Shown: piece by piece, positions 9,566 to 18,509 of the stretch
Position numbering within the stretch: position 1 is the first letter of the stretch
Layout of the letters: every line of letters starts with the position of its first letter
Origin: an alpha proteobacterium SCGC AAA536-K22
Lineage (GTDB): Bacteria > Pseudomonadota > Alphaproteobacteria > Puniceispirillales > Marisalimonadaceae
NCBI GenBank assembly: GCA_000421325.1
Contig: ATWQ01000001.1
Coordinates: forward strand, 1-64,000
Direction of reading: 5' to 3'
DNA length: 64,000 bases
Notes under the pieces: model-generated
Told to the model about the DNA's origin: nothing
What the model saw: the letters and a program-made list of their open reading frames with translations, nothing else
The model's database searches: none
Position numbers and translations under genes: made by a program

Positions 9566-10828
9566 TCAATTACATATTTCTTTTATTGCAATTAGAAACT
9601 GGTTAACTTCTTCAATTGAATTGTAATGGCATAAAGAAACTCTAACACAACTATCTTGTTTCAATGGATTTAATATATTTCCAGAGTAATGATCTGCTTT
9701 TCTGAGATGGGTTCTTATACCTTCATTATTAAGTTTTTTAACTATTTCAGCAGATGGCATATCGTCAACGTAAATTGATACAAGTCCCTCTCTTGCAGGA
9801 TTGTCTAATCCACCAATTATATTAACTTTATCAATCTGAGACAAACCAGGTATATTACCATTACCAAATATCATTGTATCAGTTAAACTTTTTTCATGTT
9901 TATGAATAGCCTTACCTGCTGCAAGAAATTTGTCCCTTCTATTATTACTATTTGTAAAAAATTCACCTAACCATTCAAAATATGAAACTACTTCTGATAA
10001 TGTCGCGTAAGCACCAGTGTCTCTCGTTCCTAGTTCCCAAGTTTCTTGTGGACCATCAATTAACATATCATGAGGTAAGTTTGTTAATTTGTTAGAAATC
10101 CAGGCTAACCCATATCCATGTCTTGAAAACATTTTGTAGGGAGAGATTACGTAAGCGTCTATATCGTAACTATCAATGTCTATTTGACCATGAGCAGCAT
10201 GTTGAATTCCATCTACGATAATGAAACAATTAGGAGAAACATCTTTAATTTCTTTTGCAATTTTTTTTATATCCATACCCATGCCAGTAACTGGCGATGT
10301 ATGTAGAATTGTTGCTACCTTTGTATCTTTAGTAATATACTTTGAATATTGTTTGCTGCACACTAAACCTTTTTCATCATTATGTGGAATTAAGACGTGA
10401 TTTTTCCCAGAAATCTTAGACCATCTTGAACAAGCACTTCTTGTAGCAGGATGTTCTACTGTGGATCCTAATACTATTCCATCATTATCTGTTCCTAAAC
10501 ATGCATTCATAATAATTCTAAATAATAATTCAGTTCCACTTTCTCCAACAAAAAATTGACCTGAAGAAGCATTCATAAAAATTCTCATATCTTCTTTGGC
10601 TTTATGAATAGTCTTTACAAGTTCGTGTGAACCAGCATTGTCTCTTCCTTGATTGTCAGGAATTGCAGCATAGTTCATTGAACATTTTACTACTGATTTA
10701 AGAGTTAATGCTCCACCAGCATTCTCAAAAAAAACTCTTTTTCCCTGAACTGGACATTCTTCTATTTGTTCAAATTTATTACGAATATCGTCTAAGATTT
10801 GGTTTGATAATTCTTGCATTATGAACAC
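9566..10828 (-). CDS. Class V aminotransferase (cysteine desulfurase-like)
   Basis: IIVDGIQHAAHGQIDIDSYDIDAYVISPYKMFSRHG PLP-lysine region. Confidence 0.8.
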   Translation of the reverse strand: MFIMQELSNQILDDIRNKFEQIEECPVQGKRVFFENAGGALTLKSVVKCSMNYAAIPDNQGRDNAGSHELVKTIHKAKEDMRIFMNASSGQFFVGESGTELLFRIIMNACLGTDNDGIVLGSTVEHPATRSACSRWSKISGKNHVLIPHNDEKGLVCSKQYSKYITKDTKVATILHTSPVTGMGMDIKKIAKEIKDVSPNCFIIVDGIQHAAHGQIDIDSYDIDAYVISPYKMFSRHGYGLAWISNKLTNLPHDMLIDGPQETWELGTRDTGAYATLSEVVSYFEWLGEFFTNSNNRRDKFLAAGKAIHKHEKSLTDTMIFGNGNIPGLSQIDKVNIIGGLDNPAREGLVSIYVDDMPSAEIVKKLNNEGIRTHLRKADHYSGNILNPLKQDSCVRVSLCHYNSIEEVNQFLIAIKEICN

Positions 10829-10983
10829 TCAAATTTGAAATTATATAGGATTGTAATTAAATATTTTTTAGACAGATAAATAATCTAAGTAAAGACAATA
10901 ATTACAATTATAAGGAGGTATCAATTAAGCTGATTAAATTTTAGTTTATTATAAATATGTTATATTAATGATATATATTAAAA

Positions 10984-11502
10984 TTAATCAATAATGGTTA
11001 CAGCACGTCTATTTTTTGACCAGGCCATTCCATTCGAGCCAACAACTGCAGGCTTTTCTTTTCCATAAGAAATCACTTTAATTCTGTCCGGATCAATTCC
11101 ATTTATGACTAAATAATCTCTTACAGCAGTTGCTCTTTGCTCACCTAAGGCTAAGTTGTACTCACGAGTACCTCTTTCATCACAATGGCCTTCAACAATA
11201 AAGTTCATATCTGTGTTAGCTCTTAAGAATCTTGATTGTGCATCCAGCATTATTTTAGCACTTGAGTCTAATTTAGCTGAGTCATAGTCAAATAAAACTC
11301 TATCACCAACCGCAATTAATTTATCTGAGGCTGATTGCTTAGCTTGAGCAAATAAACTTTTCTTTTTATCAACTGAGCTTGAAGCTGAAGCAGACCCACT
11401 TGAAGATGATGCAGTACTACCTGTAACTACTTTTTGAGATGCAGTCTCACAAGCTGAAAGTAAAGCCACAGCTCCAATTAAAGCAATAATATTCTTATTC
11501 AT
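10984..11502 (-). CDS. pal: Peptidoglycan-associated lipoprotein Pal
   Basis: Lipobox LLSAC; VLFDYDSAKL...EGHCDERGTREYNLALGEQRA...SKNRRAVTI. Confidence 0.93.
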   Translation of the reverse strand: MNKNIIALIGAVALLSACETASQKVVTGSTASSSSGSASASSSVDKKKSLFAQAKQSASDKLIAVGDRVLFDYDSAKLDSSAKIMLDAQSRFLRANTDMNFIVEGHCDERGTREYNLALGEQRATAVRDYLVINGIDPDRIKVISYGKEKPAVVGSNGMAWSKNRRAVTIID

Positions 11503-11761
11503 TTGATTTTCCTGTAGAGTAACCTTTGTTTATAATTTTTGTGAATAACCTGGAAACTGAATTATGAGGTTTTTCACAATGTTTTGCATCAGTAATAAAT
11601 CTGTCATTAATTGCAAATTCGCTTAAAACAATTTCTCCTGAATTTTCAGATTTAAGTTTATAATGCAATATACCATTTAATAATTTTTTACCAGTTATAG
11701 AATAAACTATATCTAAGTTATCCTTTTTAAAAATTTTTGTATTTAATTCAATTTCGGTCAT
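11495..11761 (-). CDS. Hypothetical protein overlapping the pal start
   Basis: 88-aa ORF overlapping the pal start by 8 nt. Confidence 0.6.
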   Translation of the reverse strand: MTEIELNTKIFKKDNLDIVYSITGKKLLNGILHYKLKSENSGEIVLSEFAINDRFITDAKHCEKPHNSVSRLFTKIINKGYSTGKSNE

Positions 11762-11936
11762 TGATAAGATCCTTCGCCAAAGAAATTTACAATACCATTT
11801 TTTTTATTAGGGAGCGGCCACCTAAACTTAGAAAAATTAAAACTAATTAAGACACTATAAAAAGTCCAATTATATATTTCACGTTTCGGGAATATATATA
11901 GTTGATTTTTACATGAGTTTTTATTTTAAATGAGCA

Positions 11937-11981
11937 ATGTGAGCTCAGATTATTTTCCAACTAGCATGTCTGAGTTCACAT
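11937..11981. repeat. Near-perfect inverted repeat ATGTGAGCTCAGA-N19-TCTGAGTTCACAT
   Basis: 12/13 paired arms in the gap upstream of the HTH gene. Confidence 0.7.
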
Positions 11982-12026
11982 TTAATTAACATGATAATAA
12001 ATAAATATAGCCAATTTTCAAGCTTT

Positions 12027-12057
12027 CAACTAGTTTTTCTTTATCTATAACTAGTTG
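12027..12057. promoter_or_regulatory. Inverted repeat CAACTAGT-N15-ACTAGTTG ending at the ribosome-binding site of the HTH gene
   Basis: Perfect 8-bp arms; ggagg begins at 12057. Confidence 0.55.
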
Positions 12058-12069
12058 GAGGATTAGTAA

Positions 12070-12558
12070 TTGGGGGAAAAAGGAAGCGATTTTTTACAAA
12101 ATAATTTTTTATCTATTTGGCATCATTTTCTATTGTTTGAAATTGAAAGATCTAAAGCGGCTGTAAAAGCATGGGGCAATGCAAATGGTTACTTAGTCTT
12201 TCAAGTGATTGCTTGGCATCATGTTGTAATATTAACAGCAAAGTCAGACTCAAAGTTTAGAGATGACGCCGTAAAATTATGGAACAAATACAGTAAAATT
12301 GGATTTGAAACTAACTCAGTACTAACATACACTTTAATATCAGAGTTAACGTCATTAAGTATTGAAACAGTTAGAAGACAAGTAAAAAAATTAGTAGATA
12401 ATAATTGGGTTGCTTATTCAAAAAAAAATGGTGTTACATTTAATCCAAATGAAGAGAATAATAATTATTTAGCAAATACTTTTAATAAAAAAGAGGTTGA
12501 TAATCTAGGAGATTTTTTAGATTTAATAGTCAAAAAAAAGTTTAATTTAAGCAATTAA
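12070..12558 (+). CDS. Probable winged-helix transcriptional regulator (TTG start)
   Basis: LISELTSLSIETVRRQVKKLVDNNWV helix-turn-helix-like segment. Confidence 0.6.
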   Translation: MGEKGSDFLQNNFLSIWHHFLLFEIERSKAAVKAWGNANGYLVFQVIAWHHVVILTAKSDSKFRDDAVKLWNKYSKIGFETNSVLTYTLISELTSLSIETVRRQVKKLVDNNWVAYSKKNGVTFNPNEENNNYLANTFNKKEVDNLGDFLDLIVKKKFNLSN

Positions 12559-12570
12559 AAGGAAGAAAAT

Positions 12571-13329
12571 TTGGAAATTACAAATAAAGTTATAGTTGTG
12601 ACTGGAGGAGCAGGAGGAATTGGGTTAGCTATAGCTAAAGAATTTATAAAACAAGGCCCTAAGATAGTAATTCTGGTAGATATTAGTTTTAAAAATTTTA
12701 ACTTTAAAGATAAAAAAATTTTATGTGAGCAATGTGACGTTACTAATGAATCAAGCATTCAAAATTTAATTGATAAAATCAATCTTGATTTTGGGTTAAT
12801 TGATATTTTTTGTTCTAATGCTGGAATTCTCTCTTTGGGTAGTGAGCAATCGTCAAACGAAGATTGGAGTAAAAACTGGAATTTACATGTTATGTCCCAT
12901 GTTTTTGCAGCAAAGAAACTATTACCAGACATGTTAAGAAGAGGCAGTGGATATTTTGTTAATACTGCATCTGCTGCTGGGTTATTAAGTCATATTGATT
13001 CTATTACATATTCCACTACAAAACACGCAGCCATTGGTCTAGCTGAATGGCTGGCAATTACATATGGAAAAGAAGGTATAGGTGTTTCAATATTGTGTCC
13101 ACAGGCTGTCGAAACGGCAATGACAAAAGGAAGAGAAAAAGAAGTTTCTGCTTTGGATGGTATGATGAAGCCTGAAGATGTAGCAATAGATGTTATAAAC
13201 GCCATTAAGGATGAAGTTTTTTTGATTTCTCCTCATGATGAGGTTGTTGGTTATTTTCAAAACAAAGCTAATAACTATTCAAGGTGGATTGGTGGAATGC
13301 AGAAATTAAGGCAAACACTCAAATCTTAG
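12571..13329 (+). CDS. SDR family oxidoreductase
   Basis: VTGGAGGIGLAIA; CSNAGIL; YSTTKHAAIGLAEW. Confidence 0.9.
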   Translation: MEITNKVIVVTGGAGGIGLAIAKEFIKQGPKIVILVDISFKNFNFKDKKILCEQCDVTNESSIQNLIDKINLDFGLIDIFCSNAGILSLGSEQSSNEDWSKNWNLHVMSHVFAAKKLLPDMLRRGSGYFVNTASAAGLLSHIDSITYSTTKHAAIGLAEWLAITYGKEGIGVSILCPQAVETAMTKGREKEVSALDGMMKPEDVAIDVINAIKDEVFLISPHDEVVGYFQNKANNYSRWIGGMQKLRQTLKS

Positions 13330-13332
13330 AAT

Positions 13333-14403
13333 TTAAATTGCATCGGCTACTGCTGAACCACAACTAACAGTATTTGCCTTACCTCCCAAGTCACCAGTTC
13401 TATATGCTTCCTTTTCCAGAACTTCTTCAATAGCGCTAACAATATTGTGTGAAGCCTGCTTATGACCTAAATGCTCGAGCATCATTGCACCAGCCCAAAT
13501 CTGACCAATGGGGTTTGCAATACCTTTCCCAGCAATGTCGGGCGCAGACCCATGAACAGGCTCAAACAACGAAGGGAATTTTTTTTCTGGATTAATATTA
13601 CCAGACGGAGCTATTCCTATTGTTCCAGTACAAGCGGGGCCTAAATCTGATAAAATATCCCCAAATAAATTTGAAGCCACAACTACATTGAATTTATCAG
13701 GATTAAGTACAAAATGAGCACAAAGAATATCGATATGATATTTATCCCATTTCACATTAGTATATTTTTTAGCCATTTCTTCAACTCTTTCGTCCCAATA
13801 GGGCATAGTAATTGAGATCCCATTGGATTTGGTTGCTGATGTTAAGTGCTTTTTATGTGTATTTTGAGCTAATTCAAATGCAAATTTTAGCACTCTGTCT
13901 ACACCAATTCTTGACATTACTGTTTCTTGCATAACAATTTCTCTGTCAGTGTCAGGAAACATTTTTCCTCCTATTGATGAATACTCTCCTTCTGTATTTT
14001 CTCTTATAATGTAAAAATCTATATCTCCAGGGTTCCTATTAGCTAATGGTGAAGGAACACCAGGCATTAATTTTACTGGTCTGAGATTAATATATTGATC
14101 AAAATCTCTTCTGAACTTTAATAATGATCCCCAAAGAGATATATGATCAGGGATTTTCTCTGGCCATCCAACTGCCCCAAAAAATAGGGCATCATGAGAT
14201 CCAATTTGGGTTTTCCAGTCATCTGGCATCATTTGACCATGCTTAGAAAAATACTCATATGAACTGAAATCAAAGTGGTCAAAGTGAAGATTAATACCAT
14301 ATTTATTCGATATCACTTCCAACACTTTTAAAGCTTCTGGCATTACCTCAGTTCCTATTCCATCTCCTGGAATTACAGCAATATTATATTTATTTTTTGT
14401 CAT
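13333..14403 (-). CDS. Tartrate dehydrogenase/decarboxylase-like (isocitrate/isopropylmalate dehydrogenase superfamily)
   Basis: VIPGDGIGTEVMPEALKVL; RENTEGEYSSIGG; NLFGDILSDLGPACTGTIGIAPSGNINPE. Confidence 0.88.
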   Translation of the reverse strand: MTKNKYNIAVIPGDGIGTEVMPEALKVLEVISNKYGINLHFDHFDFSSYEYFSKHGQMMPDDWKTQIGSHDALFFGAVGWPEKIPDHISLWGSLLKFRRDFDQYINLRPVKLMPGVPSPLANRNPGDIDFYIIRENTEGEYSSIGGKMFPDTDREIVMQETVMSRIGVDRVLKFAFELAQNTHKKHLTSATKSNGISITMPYWDERVEEMAKKYTNVKWDKYHIDILCAHFVLNPDKFNVVVASNLFGDILSDLGPACTGTIGIAPSGNINPEKKFPSLFEPVHGSAPDIAGKGIANPIGQIWAGAMMLEHLGHKQASHNIVSAIEEVLEKEAYRTGDLGGKANTVSCGSAVADAI

Positions 14404-14412
14404 AATGTATTC

Positions 14413-14748
14413 CTAGTTATTTTGATATGGTGTCCATGGAGCAGCCGTCATTAGTTTATTTTCTTGTGTTAATACAAGTGGTCGAAATTCAGTGGCAAAC
14501 TTCATAAAGTCTTTGTCATTATATATTATTTTCCATAATTCCCTTCTGGCATTGTCGTCCTCAAATTGCCAAACATGGATAATCTGATTTAAGGCACCTA
14601 CGTCACCAATATAATATCTTATTATATTTTTTTTATATTTTTGAAGAGCAGGCCATCCTAAATCTTGATAAACCTCTATTGCTTTAGATAATTTACCAAC
14701 ATGCAAAGTGTAAGTTCTTAATTCAAAAATGTTCAATATATCCTCCAA
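14413..14748 (-). CDS. NIPSNAP family protein
   Basis: FELRTYTLHVGK...GALNQIIHVWQFEDDNARRELW. Confidence 0.85.
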   Translation of the reverse strand: MEDILNIFELRTYTLHVGKLSKAIEVYQDLGWPALQKYKKNIIRYYIGDVGALNQIIHVWQFEDDNARRELWKIIYNDKDFMKFATEFRPLVLTQENKLMTAAPWTPYQNN

Positions 14749-14842
14749 TAAGAAATTTTTGGTTTTTTTACTAAGAAAGTATGATTGAGTTTTACTCTAT
14801 TATTAACTACTAATTATATATCAGAAAATATAAGGAAATTTA

Positions 14843-15982
14843 ATGGATATTTTAGAAATCAAAGATTTAGAAACTTTAGCTCAAAAAAGAGTTCCAAAAA
14901 TGTTTTTCGATTATGTAAATTCAGGTTCTTGGACTGAAACTACTTACAATGAAAACATATCTGATTTTCAAAAAATAAAACTAAGACAAAGAGTTGCAAT
15001 TGACATGTCAAATAGAACCATGGCAACTAAAATGGTTAATCAATCTGTTTCAATGCCTGTTGCTATAGCGCCTACAGGTCTTACAGGGATGCAAAGAGCA
15101 GATGGAGAAATATTAGCTGCCCAAGCAGCTGAAGAATTTGGAATTCCTTTTACTCTATCTACAATGAGTGTGTGCTCTATAGAAGCTGTTGCAGAAAAAA
15201 CAAAAAATCCATTTTGGTTTCAATTATATGTTATGAAAGATAAAAAATTTATGGCTGGTCTTATAGATAGAGCAAAAGAAGCTAAATGTAGTGCTTTAGT
15301 TTTAACACTAGACTTACAAATCTTAGGACAAAGACATAAAGATGTCAGAAATGGATTGTCTACGCCTCCTAAATTAATTCCAAAACACATTTATCAAGTT
15401 TTAACTAGGCCTATGTGGTGTTTAAGAATGCTTACTACCAAAAACCATTTTTTTGGTAATATTGTTGGGCATGTTGAAGGAATAAAAGATGTAAGATCTT
15501 TGGGTTCTTGGATAAGTACTCAATTTGATCAAAAGCTTGATTGGAAGGAAGTTGACTGGATTAGAAAGAGGTGGGGGGGCAAACTTATTATTAAAGGGAT
15601 TTTGGATTCTGAGGACGCGCTTTTAGCAGCAAAAACAGGAGCTGATGCGATTATTGTTTCTAATCATGGAGGAAGGCAACTTGATGGAGCATCTTCAACA
15701 ATTAATATTTTACCGGAGGTAGTTGATAAGGTTGGCAAGTTAGTTGAAGTCCATTTGGATGGTGGTATTAGATCTGGTCAAGATGTCATAAAAGCTATGT
15801 GCCTTGGAGCAAAGGGTACATATATTGGTAGAGCTTTTCTATATGGTTTAGGAGCTCTTGGAAAAGAAGGTGTAACCAAAGCTTTAGACATTATAAAAAC
15901 AGAAGCAGACATGACTATGGCTTTATGTGGAAAAAGAGATGTTCACGATTTAAATAGGGACAATATTTACACGCCTAGATAA
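14843..15982 (+). CDS. FMN-dependent alpha-hydroxyacid oxidase/dehydrogenase (LldD-like)
   Basis: PVAIAPTGLTGMQ; STMSVCSIE; IIVSNHGGRQLDGASS; VHLDGGIRSGQDV. Confidence 0.92.
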   Translation: MDILEIKDLETLAQKRVPKMFFDYVNSGSWTETTYNENISDFQKIKLRQRVAIDMSNRTMATKMVNQSVSMPVAIAPTGLTGMQRADGEILAAQAAEEFGIPFTLSTMSVCSIEAVAEKTKNPFWFQLYVMKDKKFMAGLIDRAKEAKCSALVLTLDLQILGQRHKDVRNGLSTPPKLIPKHIYQVLTRPMWCLRMLTTKNHFFGNIVGHVEGIKDVRSLGSWISTQFDQKLDWKEVDWIRKRWGGKLIIKGILDSEDALLAAKTGADAIIVSNHGGRQLDGASSTINILPEVVDKVGKLVEVHLDGGIRSGQDVIKAMCLGAKGTYIGRAFLYGLGALGKEGVTKALDIIKTEADMTMALCGKRDVHDLNRDNIYTPR

Positions 15983-16004
15983 CTTATATAAGGCAAAAAT
16001 TTAA

Positions 16005-17282
16005 ATGACAAAAATAATAAAATTAACGACTTATGATTTAAGGTTTCCAACTTCTGATAATCTTGACGGTTCTGATGCAATGAACCCTGACCCTGATTAT
16101 TCTGCGGCTTATGTAATTCTTGAAACTGAAAATAAATTGTTAAAAGGTCATTCTTTTGCATTCACACTTGGCCGTGGTAACGACTTATGTTGTGAAGCAA
16201 TCGAAGCATTGCAACATATAGTGCTTGGACTTGATATAGAATGGATAAAAGATAACCTTTCATCTTTTTCAAGATTGATGACATCGGATTCCCAGCTAAG
16301 GTGGGTAGGTCCAGAAAAAGGCATTATTCACATGGCTAGCGGAGCAATTATAAATGCGGTATGGGATATTTTGTCGAAATTAAATAATAAACCTCTTTGG
16401 AAACAAGTGTCAGATATGAGCTCAGAGGAAATATCTGGATCAATCGATTTTAGGCACATAACTGATTTTCTCAATCAAGATGAAGCAAATCAAATTTTAC
16501 AATCTCATCAACAAACAAAATTAACCAGAATTTCTACATTAGAAAAAGAGGGTTACCCCTGTTATGTAACTTCTGCGGGCTGGCTTGGGTATAGTGATGA
16601 AAAATTGAAAAGATTATGTGTTGATGCAAAACAAAAAGGGTTTGAATATGTAAAATTAAAAGTGGGTAAAAATCTTAAAGATGATATGAGGCGTCTGGCA
16701 ATAGCAAGAACTACATTGGGACCTGAGATTAAAATTATGATTGATGCAAACCAGGTTTGGGAAGTCGATCAAGCTATTAAGTGGATGAAATCTCTTTCTG
16801 AATTTAATCCGTATTTCATTGAGGAACCAACGAGTCCAGACGATATTATTGGTCATAAAAAAATAAGAGAAGCTATCTATCCTATAAAAGTAGCAACAGG
16901 TGAAGCTGTTCAAAATAGAATTATATTTAAACAATTAATATCAGAGAATGCTATTGATATAGTCCAAGTGGATGCCTGCCGGATGGGAGGTTTAAATGAA
17001 GTGTTAGCAGTACAATTAATGGCTGCTAAAAACAATCTTCCAGTTTGGCCTCATGCGGGTGGAGTAGGGCTATGTGAATATTCGCAACACCTTGCAATGA
17101 TTGATTATGTATGTATATCAGGCAGAAAAGATAAACAAGTCATAGAATATGTAGATCATCTTCATGAACATTTTATTAATCCGTGTACAATAAAAAATGC
17201 TGCATATATGCTACCAAAAGAAAGTGGATTTTCAGTGGAAATGAAGCCTGAGACCCTAAAAAATAATTTATTTATTTCCTAG
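16005..17282 (+). CDS. L-fuconate dehydratase-like, enolase superfamily
   Basis: DLRFPTSDNLDGSDAMNPDPDYSAAYV; YVKLKVG; IDANQVW; FIEEPTSPDD; WPHAGGVGLCEY. Confidence 0.9.
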   Translation: MTKIIKLTTYDLRFPTSDNLDGSDAMNPDPDYSAAYVILETENKLLKGHSFAFTLGRGNDLCCEAIEALQHIVLGLDIEWIKDNLSSFSRLMTSDSQLRWVGPEKGIIHMASGAIINAVWDILSKLNNKPLWKQVSDMSSEEISGSIDFRHITDFLNQDEANQILQSHQQTKLTRISTLEKEGYPCYVTSAGWLGYSDEKLKRLCVDAKQKGFEYVKLKVGKNLKDDMRRLAIARTTLGPEIKIMIDANQVWEVDQAIKWMKSLSEFNPYFIEEPTSPDDIIGHKKIREAIYPIKVATGEAVQNRIIFKQLISENAIDIVQVDACRMGGLNEVLAVQLMAAKNNLPVWPHAGGVGLCEYSQHLAMIDYVCISGRKDKQVIEYVDHLHEHFINPCTIKNAAYMLPKESGFSVEMKPETLKNNLFIS

Positions 17283-18225
17283 AAAATATTTCTATCGCAG
17301 CATTACTCATTTCTTTTATGCATGTTAAAGCTGTTGGTAGTTGTACTGAATTACTCACAAAAGCATGCATTTGTCCTTCAAACAATCGATAATGGACTTC
17401 ATTCCCAAAAGATAAAAGTCTTCTTTTATATGCATCACCTTCATCGACTAGAGGATCCAGTCCTGCTCCAAAAATATATGTAGGGGGAAGGTTAGACAAG
17501 TCAGGGGTTAATAGTGGTGATGCTCTCCAATCTACCTGCTCTTCATAAGAATTTAAGTAATGGTCTGCAAAATATTCTATAGTTTTCTTATTTAAAATCA
17601 TACCTTCAAGGTCTATATCCATTGATCTGCGACACATAGTCATATCTACCCACGGATAAACTAGAATTTGCCCATGGACTTTTGGAATTAATTTATCTCT
17701 GGACATTATAGTCCCAACAGCAGCTAAAGCTCCTCCAGCACTATCACCACACAAAATAACTTTATTTTGATCAATATTAAATTCATCTGCTCTACTTATA
17801 ATCTCGGTTATAGAATCTATTGTGTCTGTAATTGCTGCTGGAAATTTATGTTCGGGGGCTAGTTTGTAATCAACAGCTATTATAGTTGCATTTGTTTGTT
17901 TACATAAATGTCTGCAAACTAAATCATGACTTTCAAGGTCTCCCATCACAAAACCACCACCATGAAAATAAATAATTAAAGGTGATTTTTGGTTTGAAAC
18001 CGTATTTGATTGTTTATTAAAATATTTTCTAACAGTTATAGGCCCTAGAGTACCCCTAAGAGTAAAATCTACTACATCCGAGATATATACTCTGAGTTCT
18101 TCTGGTGTTTCTGCCATTTTCGCTCTCAAAGCTCTAAGTTCCTGAGGAGTAAAGGTCTCAAGAGGTGGCGCATTATTTTTAATACGTTCATCAATTAAAG
18201 TTTGTGTATCTTTATCAATTTTCAT
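17272..18225 (-). CDS. Alpha/beta hydrolase, HSL/acetyl-esterase type
   Basis: YFHGGGFVMGD and GDSAGGALA motifs. Confidence 0.9.
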   Translation of the reverse strand: MKIDKDTQTLIDERIKNNAPPLETFTPQELRALRAKMAETPEELRVYISDVVDFTLRGTLGPITVRKYFNKQSNTVSNQKSPLIIYFHGGGFVMGDLESHDLVCRHLCKQTNATIIAVDYKLAPEHKFPAAITDTIDSITEIISRADEFNIDQNKVILCGDSAGGALAAVGTIMSRDKLIPKVHGQILVYPWVDMTMCRRSMDIDLEGMILNKKTIEYFADHYLNSYEEQVDWRASPLLTPDLSNLPPTYIFGAGLDPLVDEGDAYKRRLLSFGNEVHYRLFEGQMHAFVSNSVQLPTALTCIKEMSNAAIEIFSRK

Positions 18226-18258
18226 ATTAAATATTCTCCAAACAATTCGTTTATTTAT

Positions 18259-18276
18259 AACCTTAATTTTAAGGTT
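18259..18276. promoter_or_regulatory. Perfect inverted repeat AACCTTAA-TT-TTAAGGTT upstream of the esterase
   Basis: Read directly; 34 nt upstream of the 18225 start codon. Confidence 0.5.
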
Positions 18277-18379
18277 TTGAAAATGATATTTTAGCTAACT
18301 AATTAATCTTATTTTTGATAAATATTTAAAATTATAGAATAAATTCGAATTTAATTAAAACCTTTTAGGGGTATTAATA

Positions 18380-18475
18380 ATGATCCTTATATTTTTAGTA
18401 ATAATTTTTATAGCTTTAATAATCTTTCCATTATGGGTTTCAAGGAAAGCTGAAATTAAGTCTAAGAGAAAATAA
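18380..18475 (+). CDS. Putative 31-aa single-TM microprotein (MILIFLVIIFIALIIFPLWVSRKAEIKSKRK)
   Basis: ATG with upstream taggggt; one hydrophobic helix followed by a basic tail; absent from the ORF track because of its length. Confidence 0.45.
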   Translation: MILIFLVIIFIALIIFPLWVSRKAEIKSKRK

Positions 18476-18509
18476 TATTAGCCTAGGCTAACTTTATTAG
18501 ACCATTGAC

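Noticed and set aside
10911-10919. TAAGGAGGT, a perfect Shine-Dalgarno-like sequence with no ORF after it
   Set aside because: Only a six-codon frame follows; no rRNA context; most likely chance, or an upstream remnant.
16656-16934. 92-aa ORF antisense to fuconate dehydratase
   Set aside because: Inside a well-supported gene; no motif.
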